Part shown: piece after piece, positions 1-13,940 of the stretch | Layout: every line of letters starts with the position of its first letter | Numbering within the stretch: position 1 is the stretch's first letter | Assembly: GCA_029783825.1 (NCBI GenBank) | Contig: JAREIK010002662.1 | Span: 229,001-293,000 of the forward strand | Direction: 5' to 3' | Origin: Sapria himalayana | Lineage: Eukaryota; Streptophyta; Magnoliopsida; Malpighiales; Rafflesiaceae | Length of the DNA: 64,000 nt | Program-made: the position numbers and the translations under genes | Notes under the pieces: model-generated | Database searches by the model: none | Told to the model about the DNA's origin: nothing | The model's input: the letters and a program-made list of their open reading frames with translations, nothing else

Positions 1-2040
1 ACAATTAATAGAAAAAATAAATATACCAACCTTACCCATAAATTTCAATAATACCTATTGGGTATTTGGTTAATCAATTGACCATTTGTACTTACTAGTG
101 AGAAAGTGGTTAGAGTGATCTTGCCAATATTTAATCTTTGTGCTATTGACAAAGGTAACAAATTGACACTTGATTTAAATTATATAGTATCTTTCAAAAT
201 ATGTGCTCACTAATATATAGTTTTGTAGGGAATATTAGGTTCTTCAACTTTCTTGAAAGTTTTTGTTGAATAATCATACTAAATTTCTCATTCATATTCA
301 TATTTCCACGTCTCTAACTTTTTCTTACTACTCATATAATATTATTCATGAATTTCACATAGTTTGGTATTTTAGATAACACTTCAGCAAATAAGATATT
401 TACTTACAAATTTTAGAAAATATTAAGATATTTCTCAAGTAATTCATCAAATGTCTTATTTCTAAAATATTGCAAAAAAAAATGACGACTTAGAGGAAAA
501 ATATCATCAAGATCATTCTCCAACACATTTGTCTTCTAGTACTTAGGGTAATATTTGTTTAGTCCTCTTTTACTCATTCTTTATCTATCACTACAAGGGG
601 TGTGACTATGGCATTCTATTCATTAAGTCTTGGGCTTTGGAAAATATCATGATGCTTTTAAAAATTCCATGGTGGGAGCTGTGAGATTTGGAAAAGTCAT
701 GGCATTGTTAGTTCCATCTCCATCTATTTTAGTTTCTTTCATTTGTTGTCCTATAAGCTCCTTGCCACTTCTTAGTATAATTAATAAGTATTTCTTTGGT
801 TTTAACTCAGTATGACTTGGTAGTTCATTGAAACTCTTCCCTTCACTAATAGTACTAATTATTTGATTTGATTTTCTATACTTCTAATTTCCATATTTAT
901 GTATTACAAACTAGTCTCAAGCTTCTTTATTTGGTCATCTTGAAAATTGTTTTTTATATTTGTCTTGATCAATAATACTATCAATTTATTATGGATGCAA
1001 AATTTTTCTTCTCCTTTTCAATATTGATAATTCAAGCTCAATCCTCCTTGGATATTGTGTCTCATATAATTATTTCCAAAATTCTCCAAGACTTGTCCAA
1101 TGTTATGCTACCTATTTACATATCTTCCATATAAAAAATTTAAGATTTCTTATTTTCGATTGATATTGTATGAAATATTAGTATTAGGTCAAAACATATA
1201 TGGCATGCTTTACAAATCATCGGCCTCCTCTACTTGATAAACATGATCAAAATTCACCACCTCTTGTGGTAGCAAAATGACAATCTATCCTATTCTTATT
1301 TGCTTCTCCTCTTGTGCTTCTAACTTTTTAAGAAACACTCCCATCATCATAATAAATTTGTTGAACTCTAATACACTTCCATCTTTTGCTTCTCCTATTC
1401 TTATTCTTATTTTCTCCTATTCTTTTGCTTCTCCTATTCTTATTTTCTCCCAAAAATATGATCATTTGGAGTTTGATAGTTATTCTTTGCTAGCTCGTAA
1501 AATAAATAATGTGTTTATATGTGTGACTTATTCATAATCAACTCACTTGAGACCACATTATGGTGTAACTCATCATGTAATTTAGCTACTTGTAGAAGGG
1601 TTGGACTTGAAACCACAAGTGGAACTTATATTTAGAACATTTTTTCAACTACTTCTTAAAATGGTCACAAGCTTCATATAAATTCTATTGTTCCTTCTCA
1701 CAAAATTAGCTTATCTCACTCCATAACTATGAGGTGATCTAAGGTGAGGAAATTTATATGAGGAAAGCTTACACAAGATCTTCCCAACTCTAAATCAAGC
1801 CTCAAGATAAGAAATGGAACCAAATTGTATCTTGTTAATCAAAGAATAGGAAAACATATGTAACATAATGACATTTGAACTAACTCAATACATTTAAACT
1901 TTATCACAAAACTCCAGAAATATTATGGCACACCCTTTTGGATCATCTGATATCCTTCTACTATATTAATATTTATGAACCATCACTATTAAGTTTAGCT
2001 TCAACTCAAAATAATTAGTCTTAACTAGTTACATATGGGT
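1..2040 (-). pseudogene. Ty3/gypsy (Athila/Tat-like) gag and aspartic-protease remnant
   Basis: Read on the minus strand, broken frames give a plant gypsy gag-protease order. From about 1990 down to 1440 is gag, ending near ELAKNNYQTPNDH, which matches the usual 'eAyeLie.mA.NNYqw' gag segment. Around 700-850 lies LLIILRSGKELIGQQ, the hallmark 'aItLRSGKeL' linker before the protease in Athila/Tat elements. Near 330-480 comes a 'FAEvL.kiPnYvKFm' segment, and near 80-200 SVNLLPLSIAQRLNIGKIT, the protease region after the catalytic aspartate. Stops and frameshifts occur throughout, so no polyprotein could be made. The element runs off the left edge of the window; reverse transcriptase and integrase would lie further left. 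On its gag side it stops where the 2.4-kb LTR family starts. Family level is confident; the Athila/Tat assignment is inference from the linker motif. Confidence 0.75.
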
Positions 2041-2092
2041 CCTAGAGTACCTATTCATTATAATAGGCCAACAATAGTTTCTCAAAATGTGG

Positions 2093-4520
2093 TGATAGTT
2101 GGGCTATTAGACAACTTTCTCATTATTTAGTATATTAAATACCAAATAATTTTAGTTAATTTTTGTGATTATGAATGATGCATTTTACTAGGAAAGGACT
2201 TCAAATAGAACCATTCCATTAAATTATAGTTTTATTGGATTATGACAAATAATAATAAAATTGAGTAGTTCTTATGTGAAGTATCAAACTTGGTGGATTT
2301 GTTGAGTAGGAGAGTAGTGAAAACTCATTTAAAGTTATTACATTCCTTATTGTATGACTTTGTTATACTTCATCGAGTTTATATGATAGTCTTGACATTT
2401 ATTCTTGGTCAAAGCTCAATAAAAATAGTCTGATAATTTTCACATGCCATGACTACTATTTCATTGCAAAAATTATTTCACTATACAATATATTTTTTTT
2501 GTCTATGAAATTTTCATAGAGTCATAACTTCACTAGCACATAACATTTGTTATACCTATGATAATAATTTTAAGTCATGACAAATAAGTACCTCACTAGT
2601 ATAAAAAAACAATGATATCCTCAAGTACCATGACATTTTCATTATAGAGCCACCAAAAATAAGGTAAATACTAGTGCTTCTCTAGCACTATAACTTTAAG
2701 CTACAAAAAGTTTCAGAGAATAGTTAATCAAGCCATGATAATTTTTAGGGCAATGTCATTTTTCTTTTATGAAATGACTAAGCATAGAACTTATTTCCAA
2801 GGCTGTGACATTTTTCTCTTAAGAAATGACCAAAGTTATGACTCAACTCCAACACCATGACTTGAGGTTATAGAGATAGAATTTATAAGTCATGGCCATT
2901 CCCATAAATGCGACTCTGTATTACAGATATGAAATAGATGAACTATGGTCTTTCTCAACACCATGACTTCATATTTTAAAGATGAAATATATAGCTATGA
3001 CCATTCCTCAAACTAGATAATCCAAAGTACGAAAAGGATCAAAGACATGATCATCTATAGTACCACAATTTTGTGTCATAGAGACAAAAGGCTACAAACA
3101 TAACATTTCTTAGTACCATGACTTTCCACTTTAAAAATTACTATTAGTCATTCAAGTATAAAAGTAGAAAATAAAAAAAAATTTAAAGAATTTGAGGGCA
3201 CGAGAAAGAGACAAAAAACTATTGTTTGGGGAGCATAAATTTGCCCAAACCTAGAAAAAATCCACAACTAAAGAGGCACTATAAGACACAAATATAAACT
3301 CTAATATGAATTAATGCTAATGCTTTGCATAGAAATTCTTCCCCTATGTCAGGAAAAATTGTGGCTAGGGTTGATATATTTTGTTCATGTAATGGATGGA
3401 TTTTTTTATTTTTAGATTGTGTTATGATTTTGTTATCGATGAATATAAGAATTTTATAGAATCAAAATTATGATTTTATTATTGATGAGTTTGTATATGT
3501 TATCATGATTGATTTTGATAGGTAAGCTATGAAGTGTAGTTACATATAATGGAAGGAAGGAAGTGACATCCCTTCCAATCATAATGTTCAAGACAAACTA
3601 ATATATCAAAAATTGAGGTATATTTTATCATGTGAGTATGACAATTACTTAGCTGAAAACACAAACACTCTTATAAGCTTATGCATTGTACATATCTTAG
3701 ATGAACTAACCATCAATTGATATAAAAAGTTTTATAGAATATTATCATAAGATTTTTATATTTAGCATGATTGTAATATGTCATTATGGTAGTTGATGAT
3801 AGTAAAGTCATGAGATATATATGAGTAGAGGTGACTCATAAGGTAGCGATAATCATGTGATTTAATTTATATTTCATGACTTATATTGGTAAAATTAAAG
3901 AGAAATCATATGTTAATTTAATGAGTATTATGTTTATATATCCAAGAGTATACATATTTTTAATACCACACTAGTTCATATCTCTATGACAGATGAAGTT
4001 GAAAAATAAGAATGAATATATGAAATAACTATCAAGAGTAGTTGATGAGTTTCCTAAATGATATGGATTTGTGAAAAAACCTCAAGTAAGGACAATTTGT
4101 GGTTTTAATGGTAAATTATCAAGGGGAGAGCTACTACAGGACCACCATTGGGGAAAGTCTAGTAGTTGACAACTACCTTGTATGTCATTAGGGAACTAGG
4201 GTATTATTACAATAGTCTAATCTTCATTTTGCAATAATGCATAATAACAACCAAGTAACTTAGATAAGTAATCATGCATAATGAAATGAACTAACCCTAG
4301 AATCAAAGAATCTTACTAAGAACCTTATTTATCCTTGTAACTAGAGTAGTTTTTGACTCATTTTTGGGTAATCAAACTTCCTACATAATTTCTATAGATC
4401 AATATCTAGATGAAAATCTACTTTATTACATATATGGGACTAGATGGATAAGAGACTCCCATCCAATAAAGTTTATGACATTACCTAATCCTAAAAATTA
4501 GGCAACATAATCACATCACT
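2093..4520 (+). repeat. 2.4-kb LTR family, copy 1 (left LTR)
   Basis: This copy shares an ordered series of blocks with copies at 15815-18190, 21590-24118, 18530-21020, 56940-59205 and 62105-64000. The blocks are an AT-rich start with a 'ttagttattttggtgattatg'-like stretch, a middle section of recurring 'catgac...' units (about 2440-3140), and an end near 'gacattacctaatcctaaa'. After it, sequence resembling the leader seen next to copies 4 and 5 runs to about 4750. The end coordinate is approximate. Confidence 0.65.
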
Positions 4521-7412
4521 ATATTTTTTTGACATATTTGCTAGGAATTATTTAGTTTGATTAGACAATTTTAGTTAACATAACTATCCTTAAAAAGGAT
4601 AATTCTTGTTTTATTAGTTTGGACAACATCTTCTTTTTGCATAAAGATTTATATTGTTTGTATTGTATTTCTTATTTATATCTTTTGGTTTAATATTTTG
4701 ATATTTATTTTTTATCCACGAATCAACAAAGTGAAACTCTAAGACTAAGCTAATATCTCGAGATCACAAAAATGTGACAATAAAAAGAGGAGAACTTTAG
4801 GAGCATAAGATGAATGTGCATAATCTAATTTATTAATATGATGACTTATATGTTCTACCAAGTAGTGATTTCTATCTCATACCTAATGAAGACTTAAATC
4901 AATTCTATTATTAGAATGTAGTGAGCTACAAAGATATAAGATTTGGAAGACATGAAGAATTTGTATTTTATAGTCTTTATCCAACTTTGAAATGTTTATT
5001 TGAAGATATTATAACCAAGTTGCTTATTGAGGCTAGAAAAAAAATAAAGTAGAAGAATAGTGGGTAAAATAACAAGAAATGAGATTCAGAGATATAACTC
5101 AAACATGCTTAAAGAAAGTACTATATTAAAACTTCTGATGGTTGAACTAGATATGATAAATGGTTAGAAGGTCAAGGAAGTCTAAGGATCTACAGCATAT
5201 CATAATGTCATGTCTATTAAAAAAAATATTTGGGCATTCAATAGCAATTATCTATATGGATAATATCATTAAGGTGGTCTTCTATAAAGTTTTACTAATT
5301 GATATGAAAAATACAGGGATAAAGTAAGTAACAAACTACATAGAAAAATTAGCATAGACAACATAAATTATAGACCAAGGTAATTCTTTAGTAATGTTTT
5401 AGCTATAGATATTAAATATAGCACTCATTAGAAAGTATCCCAAGAAATTTCTTTTTGTTGTGTGATAAAATAATTTTTTTATTGTTCATTGTATACATAT
5501 CATATCTAGATACTAATAAAGAAATAAGCCTCCCCCCTTAAAAAATGGGTTACAAATTCAAATATATCTATGATTTAAACCAAATCTAACTCAAAACTAT
5601 GTCATCCGCTAGCATCATGTCTTTCCAAAAAAATGCAAAGTTGTGACTTTGTGCAGCTATTTAAGAAGAGTGAAGTAAAAATCTTAAAATCCAAAACCTT
5701 TTTCCATTTCTTGATGTCATGAAATCTAACTACAACACCCCAAGATTTGAACACTAACATGAACAAAAAGGCTCATGATCAAAGCAATGAGGGAAGTGTT
5801 CTGTCATAAAGATGAGCAACAAGGAAAAAGGAAAGCAACCATAGTTGAGCACCATCGAAGTTCCACAAAAAGCTATAGTGCCCATGGTGATTTTTCTGAT
5901 GAAAGTACGTAGAAATTGGATGAATTTAGTTCTTTCCAAGAAAAACATTATAAGAAAGTGGGGTTTCAAATAATTTATCTCTCCTTTGTAACCACTTATA
6001 GAGAAGAAAGATTAAAGTTTATTTTGTGGCCACTTTGAAAGAGAAAATGTGTCTATCATAAAAAAAATTCTACGTCAATTTTAAAATCAAGAAAAAAACA
6101 ATTCTATGTGAGAGGAATATGTCTACATTTTTATAGGGAAATTATTTATGAATTTCTTGGATTGAAAGGGTCTATGGATAACACATCCTTAAAATCCCTA
6201 AAAATATAATCCAATTTTAAAATAATCATGAATATATTGATGAATAAAAAAGAATAATAAAAAGTAACTTCAAAAAGTACATATGGATTTTTGATGCACG
6301 GAGAAATCATGGAGATAAGTTAGGTGTGGATGTGTTTCATTTGCTCTTTTTATATAGGCAACAATCCATGTCTCAACCATCAAACAAGATATGAAAATTT
6401 TGCTTTATGCCCTATTGATTAGTTGTAGTTTTGATATTTGAAAAAAAAATTACTTGAGAAGTTCTTTCTCAATTATTAAGAGGATGAATTTCTTTGGCCA
6501 AATAATTCACTGTTCCTTAAATACATTATTAAAAGAGGGCTTGACAAACATACTAAAGGAAATAAGCTTATTCTTGAAGGGGAAGAATCGATAGATTTTG
6601 GGCAACAAGGACTCTCTTTTTTTAAAGTATTATAGAAGTTATGAAAAGAAAAGAGAGAATGTGAGAAAAATAAAAAACCTACACTAGGCTTTCTCTTGCT
6701 GCACAAGGAGGTATGATGAGTGATATTTTTTGTGTTTTAGAAAATATGTTGGAATGCCTAAATAGTGAGATACAATCCTTTGATACAACAATAGTGGAGG
6801 AACATGAAAAATGAGATGCAATGTGGGAAGTGTATATCTAAAAAAAATAATGTTGTTCATCATGACTCAAGAAAAGTTTGAAGATAATATTTACAAACTC
6901 ATGAAAGAATGGAAAAAATGAGTTAATACCAGGAAAAAGAGTAGTGTTGAATCATTTTTAGTCTTTATGAGGCTATCATAATAGAATGGAAGAAAATGTT
7001 TGAAATGAAAGATGAAAGAATTGGAAGTGGTAAAGATATTGAGATAACTAGAAATATATAGTAAGAACCAAAAATAATTATATGTTATATACATATAATT
7101 TAAAGGCCCATTAAACTCAATTGGGAAAAGATAAGAGGTATTGCATAATATTGTGGTGAAGATATTGGATTGGGCAGCAACCAATGAGGAAGATTTAGAG
7201 TCACATTCCACTTCTATGACACCATTTGAGTACTCTAGAGTAAATTTTTCCTTAAAGAGTTTAATCTAATATGGAAGTAATACTAGCAATTTTCTTCACC
7301 TCATTGATATGCATTTTGGGTTTAATGGATATTATGTTATTGTAATCTTATTGTGTTATATTATCTGTGATTGTTGGAAAGTTGCATATTTTTTTGAGGG
7401 GGAGTAATCGTT
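4521..7412 (+). other. Internal region of the candidate LARD; weak plant-transposon-domain reading
   Basis: No retrotransposon polyprotein is visible and every frame is broken by stops. On the plus strand, scattered frames between about 5760 and 6720 give a possible protein remnant: a charged stretch (HKDEQQGKRKATIVEHHRSS, about 5802-5861), a Lys-rich segment near 5910-6000, and YVRGICLHFYREIIYEFLGL near 6105-6163. The last resembles the 'VRG...f....I...LgL' signature of the domain called putative plant transposon protein, found in several plant LTR elements. The coding direction agrees with the LTRs. This reading is tentative; a decayed, unrelated gag is the alternative. Confidence 0.3.
7396..7404 (+). 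other. Candidate polypurine tract
   Basis: gagggggag stands 8 bases before the TG that opens the right 2.4-kb LTR and follows a run of T. Position and composition fit the plus-strand primer site of an LTR retrotransposon. Confidence 0.45.
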
Positions 7413-7515
7413 TGAGGATGCATAATTACTTTAGAGTGAGAATTTGTTCGATATAGTAATTACCGATTAATATTAGTTATTTTGGTAATTATACATGATA
7501 TATTTCGAAAGGAAA
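7413..7515 (+). repeat. 2.4-kb LTR family, copy 2, first piece
   Basis: This is the start of the right LTR. It contains 'attagttattttggtaat', which aligns with the start of copies 1 and 3, and breaks off at 7515 where the CACTA element begins. The same copy resumes at 15815. Confidence 0.6.
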
Positions 7516-8099
7516 CAATATAAGAAAAGAAGTGATTATAAATACCTAATTCCATTTCTAATTATGTTGCAATGTTCAAATAGCGACATACTTAAAAATG
7601 GAAAGAATCTATTTATAGAGTACTCCTTTCTAAATTAAAGAAATAGATAATGCTAGGGCATTAAAAAAAGGTTTTCTATCACTAAAATTAGCAATGACAA
7701 AGGGATCTTGAATTCCGTAACTAAATTATGTGACAAAAAAATAGAAATGTGGTATCCATTTCTAAATTAGTAACGAAATAACATAGAAATGTAGTATCCA
7801 TTTCTATATTAGAAATTAGAAATGAATTTAGAAATGTTATTTTCCATTTCTATTATTGGTAAGAGGAACATCTTCCATTTCTGTATGTTGTATGCATTAT
7901 ATAAATACATATAGAAACCATATAACCTACAATACATTAGTACATATACACATTATTCATCAAATGACATTCGCAAAACATCTACTATAGAATAACACAT
8001 CAAATAATAAACAAAATGTCCATAAACTATACTTAAAAAATGCATAACTTAATTAAAAAATCAATTACACAAAAACCACAATTTCACAACAAAAAATTC

Positions 8100-9600
8100 A
8101 TAACAATAAATTAATAACACAATATCACAAATAACTATGAGTCATTGTTCTGATGAGTATTGTCCTCCAGAGATCTAGACAAATTCTCTTCAGAATGAAG
8201 AAAAATAGATGATGCCTCTGCCAAGGTGCACAATTTTCTCCATCTTCAAAATCTTCTATTACATTTATTCCTATCTATTTATTCTTTTAGCCTCTATTTT
8301 TTTCATCTCTTCAATTTTCTTTTGAATCTCTTCAATTTTTTTGTTGTATCTCTTTTTTCTTTTATCACTTCATTTTTCCTTTCTAATGTATCCTGAATTT
8401 CCTAAAACTCCTTGCACAACCTCTCATCAAACATGTTATTGTATTTGGAAGATAATGATGAAGAACTCCAAGTAGAACCTAGATAAAATGTAGATCCATG
8501 GGTACGAAAACCATACACTCACCATTTTTTTGGCTCCATTCTGATAGCCCAAAGGTAAACATGTGCAACATTAATCTCTAGTACTTATGTAGAAGGATTT
8601 GTCAATTATGAAGCAATTGTAATTATATTTTTCATAGCTTCCTACAATTGTTGTATATAACATAACTTATATTAATATATTCAGATAAAAAAAATATCAA
8701 CACATGAAACTATCATTTCCCTACTTAAAAATAACATAAAAATAAAGTTATTTATTACATTTAATGAGTCCATAAATAATAACTCACCAGTTTTGGTCAT
8801 AAAATATACTTGAATTTGCATATTATTTACAATGAATGCTAAATAATTAATTTTTTTATATTATTTTCTTTTATTAATTGCAATTTATATACGAAACTAC
8901 AAGTACAAAATGAGAAACTCACATTAATATCATTTGCTCTTTTGTCCACAAACAATCCATATTTCTTCTTGTGCATTCACTTGAATACCTCAAATAGTAT
9001 TGGCAGACATCTCAACTCAGCCTCATCAAAAATAAAATAGTTACTATTAAGGTACATCATACATTTTCACACATATATTATTATCCTATGAATTTAAAAA
9101 ATTTAAATAGCAAAAAATGAAAGACAATTATACCAAATCTATTAAATATTTATAAGTCTCCTTTGAACCTTCAATATGCTTTGAAGGTCCCTATCTTTCA
9201 TCTGCTTTCTTTGATCAATGATTATGTGATGCTATCTCGGGTAAGGCCTTGAACTCCATATTATTCCAATATTCTTACTACTTTATCCAAATACTTAGGG
9301 GGACACTATTAGGCTTTATATCTTTTGTATACTTTTATCTCTAGTTACCAAGCTTGTCATTGTATCTCACACTTGCCATTTGTTTTCATGTATCATTCAT
9401 CGAGACAACCAACACATTATGCCATTTATACTTTTTCTACAAAAAACCAAATAAAACAATAATACATTATAATGCATTTATTTTAAGAGTAATTCATATT
9501 AGATCAAATTGAATAAAAAAGTAAGTGCATGAAAATTATATCTCAAATTCTTGCCAATACAATTATTTCATACTAGGGGGCATTTTGCTCCACTTTATAC
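8100..9600 (-). pseudogene. Possible second CACTA gene (TNPA / Ptta-type) remnant
   Basis: This stretch lies downstream of the transposase, where CACTA elements carry their second gene. Broken minus-strand frames give NDTWKQMASV near 9360-9400, as in plant Ptta/En/Spm transposases, and a Lys/Glu-rich, coiled-coil-like stretch about 8280-8460. No frame is longer than a few dozen residues. The call rests mainly on position in the element and is weak. Confidence 0.3.
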
Positions 9601-10769
9601 CTTCTGAAACTAGTTTCTTCTTAAATATCTTTTTGATTGTATGAGAAATAGAAGGAATAAACCTATAAGCAATTTTATATTAGTACGTACATATATATAT
9701 AAATAAAATACACCAATTTTTCTGCTATAAAGTTAATATTTAATTCATTTATATTTATTATCCAAACATTTATAACACAAATATTATTTTAATTTTTAAT
9801 GATAATGTTCTATAAGTTGCAATATCATACTTTGTTATTTGTTTAGATTATCAAATTTCAAACATTATATAATTAAAATTTCATTCACATTTTATTTTAC
9901 ATTAATTTAAAATGAAAATAATGAAAAATGATAATGCATGCATGTAGTAAATTTAAGAAATCTATATACTATTTATTGTCAATTATGGGCCATTAAGATT
10001 TTCTCATAACTTGGCATGCAAATTATGTGAATATTTTTTTGATGTTGATGCTGTAGTACCAATGCATGGACTCCAAAGAGAGGTGGAATATTAATAGTAG
10101 CCAATTTGTGTATGTCATGATGAAGTGATGCCAATGTTTCCTCCATACATGTAGGAGAATGTGGAGAGACATTTGTAGTGTTGTCGTCACTGAATACGTG
10201 TAGATTTCTTACTCCACAAACTGTTATTTAACTTCCTCGACCTCTACCAACATATTGAGATCCTTGGCCACTTGAATGGTTACCTCTCATACTTAAATCA
10301 AGTTATATACATATCAAAATATACAGAGGCAATAAAAATATATTATAAAAAATGTCATAATAACAAAATATAATGATAAACACATTGACATTAAAAAAAA
10401 TAAAATAAAACTTTTTTATTTAAAATCTAAATTATAATGATTACAAAATAAAATGACAACATAACACGTGAGTCAATAAATTTCTAGTCATCATTGGAAA
10501 TTTCTAACAAATCATCTCCATCTACATATTCATCACCATCTGATTCTATAATTAATTCCTCCTCATTATCTTTTTCAATATGATCATCATTAATGTCCAA
10601 ATAGTTTCCACCTTCATTAAGAAATATTTGAACCCATCATTTGCACCAAAAAATGATTGAATGAAATTCCACATTATTCTTTTGAAATGCTAATACACAT
10701 GATGAAGTGACAATAACATTTTTTTCAACAACTTTCATAGTTGATCTATGTTTTATTTTTCATATTGCC

Positions 10770-13700
10770 CACTAGTCATAAAGTTTTTTTCTTGTGGTTG
10801 GATAAGTAGTGTAACACACTTGTTCTACATGCACTACAAAAATATATGGCTTGTACTTATGATAATATTTCTTATGGTACACATTAACAAGGTTATATTG
10901 TTGATGAATTATAGTATCCATATTAGGAATATGATTAAACCATTCACACTTAAATAAAATTATACTTTTAATTGGTAAAGTAAGATATTCCACATATAGA
11001 AATTTAATTAATCAATAATAAAAATCAATAATAAATGCAGTAAGTTAGATCCTTTGATGCAAACACTATTATTCATTGCAACTCTATTTGAACCATATTT
11101 CAAAGTATGAAATTTGAATCCATTTACATAATGTATGAGATATGTCTATAAACTTTGCAATGTTCCTTTTTCAAGATCCTTTATTTATCAATTACATATA
11201 TTTGATGATAGAAATTGTACTTACAAAATGATAAATTATATTACATATTTATATAATGTTGCGCATAATTATTTAGAACCAAGAATGATAAGTTATAAAC
11301 TAATAATTTTTCAGACCAATTTGCGAAGTCCTTTTCAAGCTTTGCATCAATTGAAGCTTCATCAATATGTGATTCTCTTTGCCTTAATTTCTTAGTATAA
11401 ATTTTCAAAAATAATATTGAAGGATTTTTGGATTATAAAAAAGCTATATTGCATACAATGAAAAAAAAAATAATATGAAATTATTATAAATCTTACTCAA
11501 TGTAAGGTATAACTTCTTTGTAGTTCAACAACATGAGTGTGTCTATAGCATGATACTTCTGGTCATCCAAAAAATATCTTGATGTTGCTCTTCTATATGA
11601 TCGACCCACATGTCTAAAAATATAAAGGATATCATTTTTTTCTGATCTATCTTCCATACCATATATATATAATTTGGTGACAATTTGTTATCTGAATTAT
11701 ACAATTTTGGCTAAAAGTAGTGCACACATAGTACTATAGCCTTTTCAACCAAGTAGGCATTGCATTACATATTTATCCTTCAACTTTGGCTTTATTTTGA
11801 ACATTGTTTTTAAAATTTATAAAATATCTAAAATAGATATATATTAAAAAAAATATTCACCTGATACATTTAAATTTTTAGATTAACAAATAAAAATTAT
11901 TTAACATCTCAAATAGATACATCAATCTATATTGCATAGGGCATGCTATCATGAATTCATAAGGCAAGTGGACTAGAAGATGTTCCATGAAGTCGAAGAA
12001 GGTAAGAGGAAAAATATGCTAAACTCTACATAAAATAATGGGGATGTTATTTTGTAATTGCTTTATTTTTTTTGTTATGACATTACAAGTGAGATTCTTA
12101 AAAAAAATGCTTATTTCAGTCAATTCTTTTCAAATATTTTATGGAAGTAATTTATGGAAAGCTGGGTATTAGCCTTTACATGAATACATGATAGTCATGA
12201 CTTTTCATCCCAAATCACTTATACTTTTTTATATCAATACATATTCCTATGTTAGATGCATATCCTTGTCAAGACTATAATAATCCTTAGAAAATTTATT
12301 CCTTGATTCGTCCCTATGTACCTTTGGACATGGACATAACTTTTTAAAATTCTCTATTAATTTGACATTATCTTTTGTTTATCCTTCCATATTTATTTTA
12401 GTATTAAAAATAATATCAAAAAAGTTCTCAATATGTATCACATCTAAGTTGTGCCTAATTAAGTTGGTTTTCCAATAAGACAAATCCCAAAAGATATTTT
12501 TTTTCTTCCAATAACAGTAATAATTTTTTTAAATTTGAGCATTAATGTAATATGCATCAATATCCATAATATTTTTGAATCTATATCTTTCAATTATATC
12601 TAATATTTTATCACATGACCTCAAAAGTGGTGTACCTTTTACAACTTTATGATATTTCCTAAATACATCAATATTCATTCGAAATAAATGTTTCATATTT
12701 AAGAACTTATAGTGATTATCAAATCAAGAAGTCTTTCATCCTTTGCTTAGATAAAATACATCTAAGTCTTCCAAGCAATAAAGAAAAGCTAATATTTTTA
12801 TAGTACTCAATCCCGACAACATTGAATATGCAGGAAAGTCATTTATTGTCCACATAATTACTACTCACATTTTGAAGTTTTCTTTTTAAATATATCATAT
12901 ATTTTAATACCATCCTTCCACAAATTTTTGAACTCTAATATCTAGGACTTCTAGAATATATTCAATTTGTATTTTTGATTTCTTGGAACAGGCATGATAA
13001 CACACAAAAATATGTACTCATCTTTCATACACATCATTGGTGGTAAATTCTAAGGTGTAACAATAATTGGCCATGAAGAGTGCCCAATTTATCCAAATGA
13101 CTAAAATTCATCTATGCACAACCCTAATCTAAAATATCAACTTTCATCTATAAAAGATGAATGACAATCATTAAAATGTTTCCAAGAAGGAGAATCTGAG
13201 CAATGTTACATCATGCCATCTTCAATACTATACTCTTTGTGCCAAATCAAGTCATTAGCAATTATTTTAGATGCAAATAATCTTTGCAAAGGATGAGTCA
13301 ATAAGAAATAATACATCTTCTTATGAGGAATATTCGTTTTCATCCTTTTACATACTATATTTCTTTTATATAGAGGATAGTTATAAAAACTATATGTAAT
13401 TGTTTCACTATATATGCCCAATTATATCATGAAGCCATTAATGTAGCAATATATTTTTTTCACAAGCAAACTCAAACCTCGCTCTAACTTCTTAATGCTA
13501 TAAAAACTATCTATCAAGATATTATTATTTGGTAATAATTCAAATAACAACTAGTATATTTCATCATTACACAATTCTAAAAAATGATGTCTTGCATTAA
13601 AATTCAAGAGTCTGGCCACTACATATAACTTTGAGTATACATATAGATTATCTGGCCAAACCTCTTCTTTTGAAGACTTCAGCATTTCATAAAATTGTTT

Positions 13701-13940
13701 TGCTGTTGATATTAGAATATTATTAGTGACATCAAGATTTAATGATGGACTAATAAAATTCTTCACATAACTTCACATGCATCATTGGGGTTAGCTTATT
13801 CTATTGCAATATTTGAATTAACACTTCTATGTATATAATGCTTAGTTATTTGTGGCACAACTATTTCCTTATATTCATACTAGATACAATAGTCTCCAAC
13901 AAATCTATTTTTTGCAAGATGATATTACACCATGTCCACA
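10770..13940 (-). pseudogene. CACTA TNP2-type transposase (Transposase_21, DUF4218, DUF4216), broken
   Basis: Reading down the minus strand, the family's domains occur in order. First comes an N-terminal segment (13551-13766, EEVWPDNLYVYSKLYVVARL), then KKMYYFLLTHPLQRLFAS (about 13260-13330; usual form 'lrYFPLtPRLQRLF'). RLGLCIDEF follows near 13105-13130, where intact copies have 'RLGLctDGFnP', then WTINDFPAYSMLSGL near 12809-12855 and YWKTNLIRHNLDVIHIEN at about 12427-12480. A DUF4218-like HIFPLTFFDFMEHLLVHLP lies near 11960-12020, and the DUF4216-like KSIILFKCEWFNHIP lies in the stretch 10772-10993. In the family this protein cuts and rejoins CACTA ends. Stop codons and frame changes separate nearly every block. 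The order and number of matches make the identification firm. Confidence 0.85.

Noticed and set aside
6891..7211. 106-codon minus-strand open frame in the LARD interior
   Set aside because: Low-complexity Phe/Leu/Ser/Tyr content, no motif, and opposite to the element's direction.
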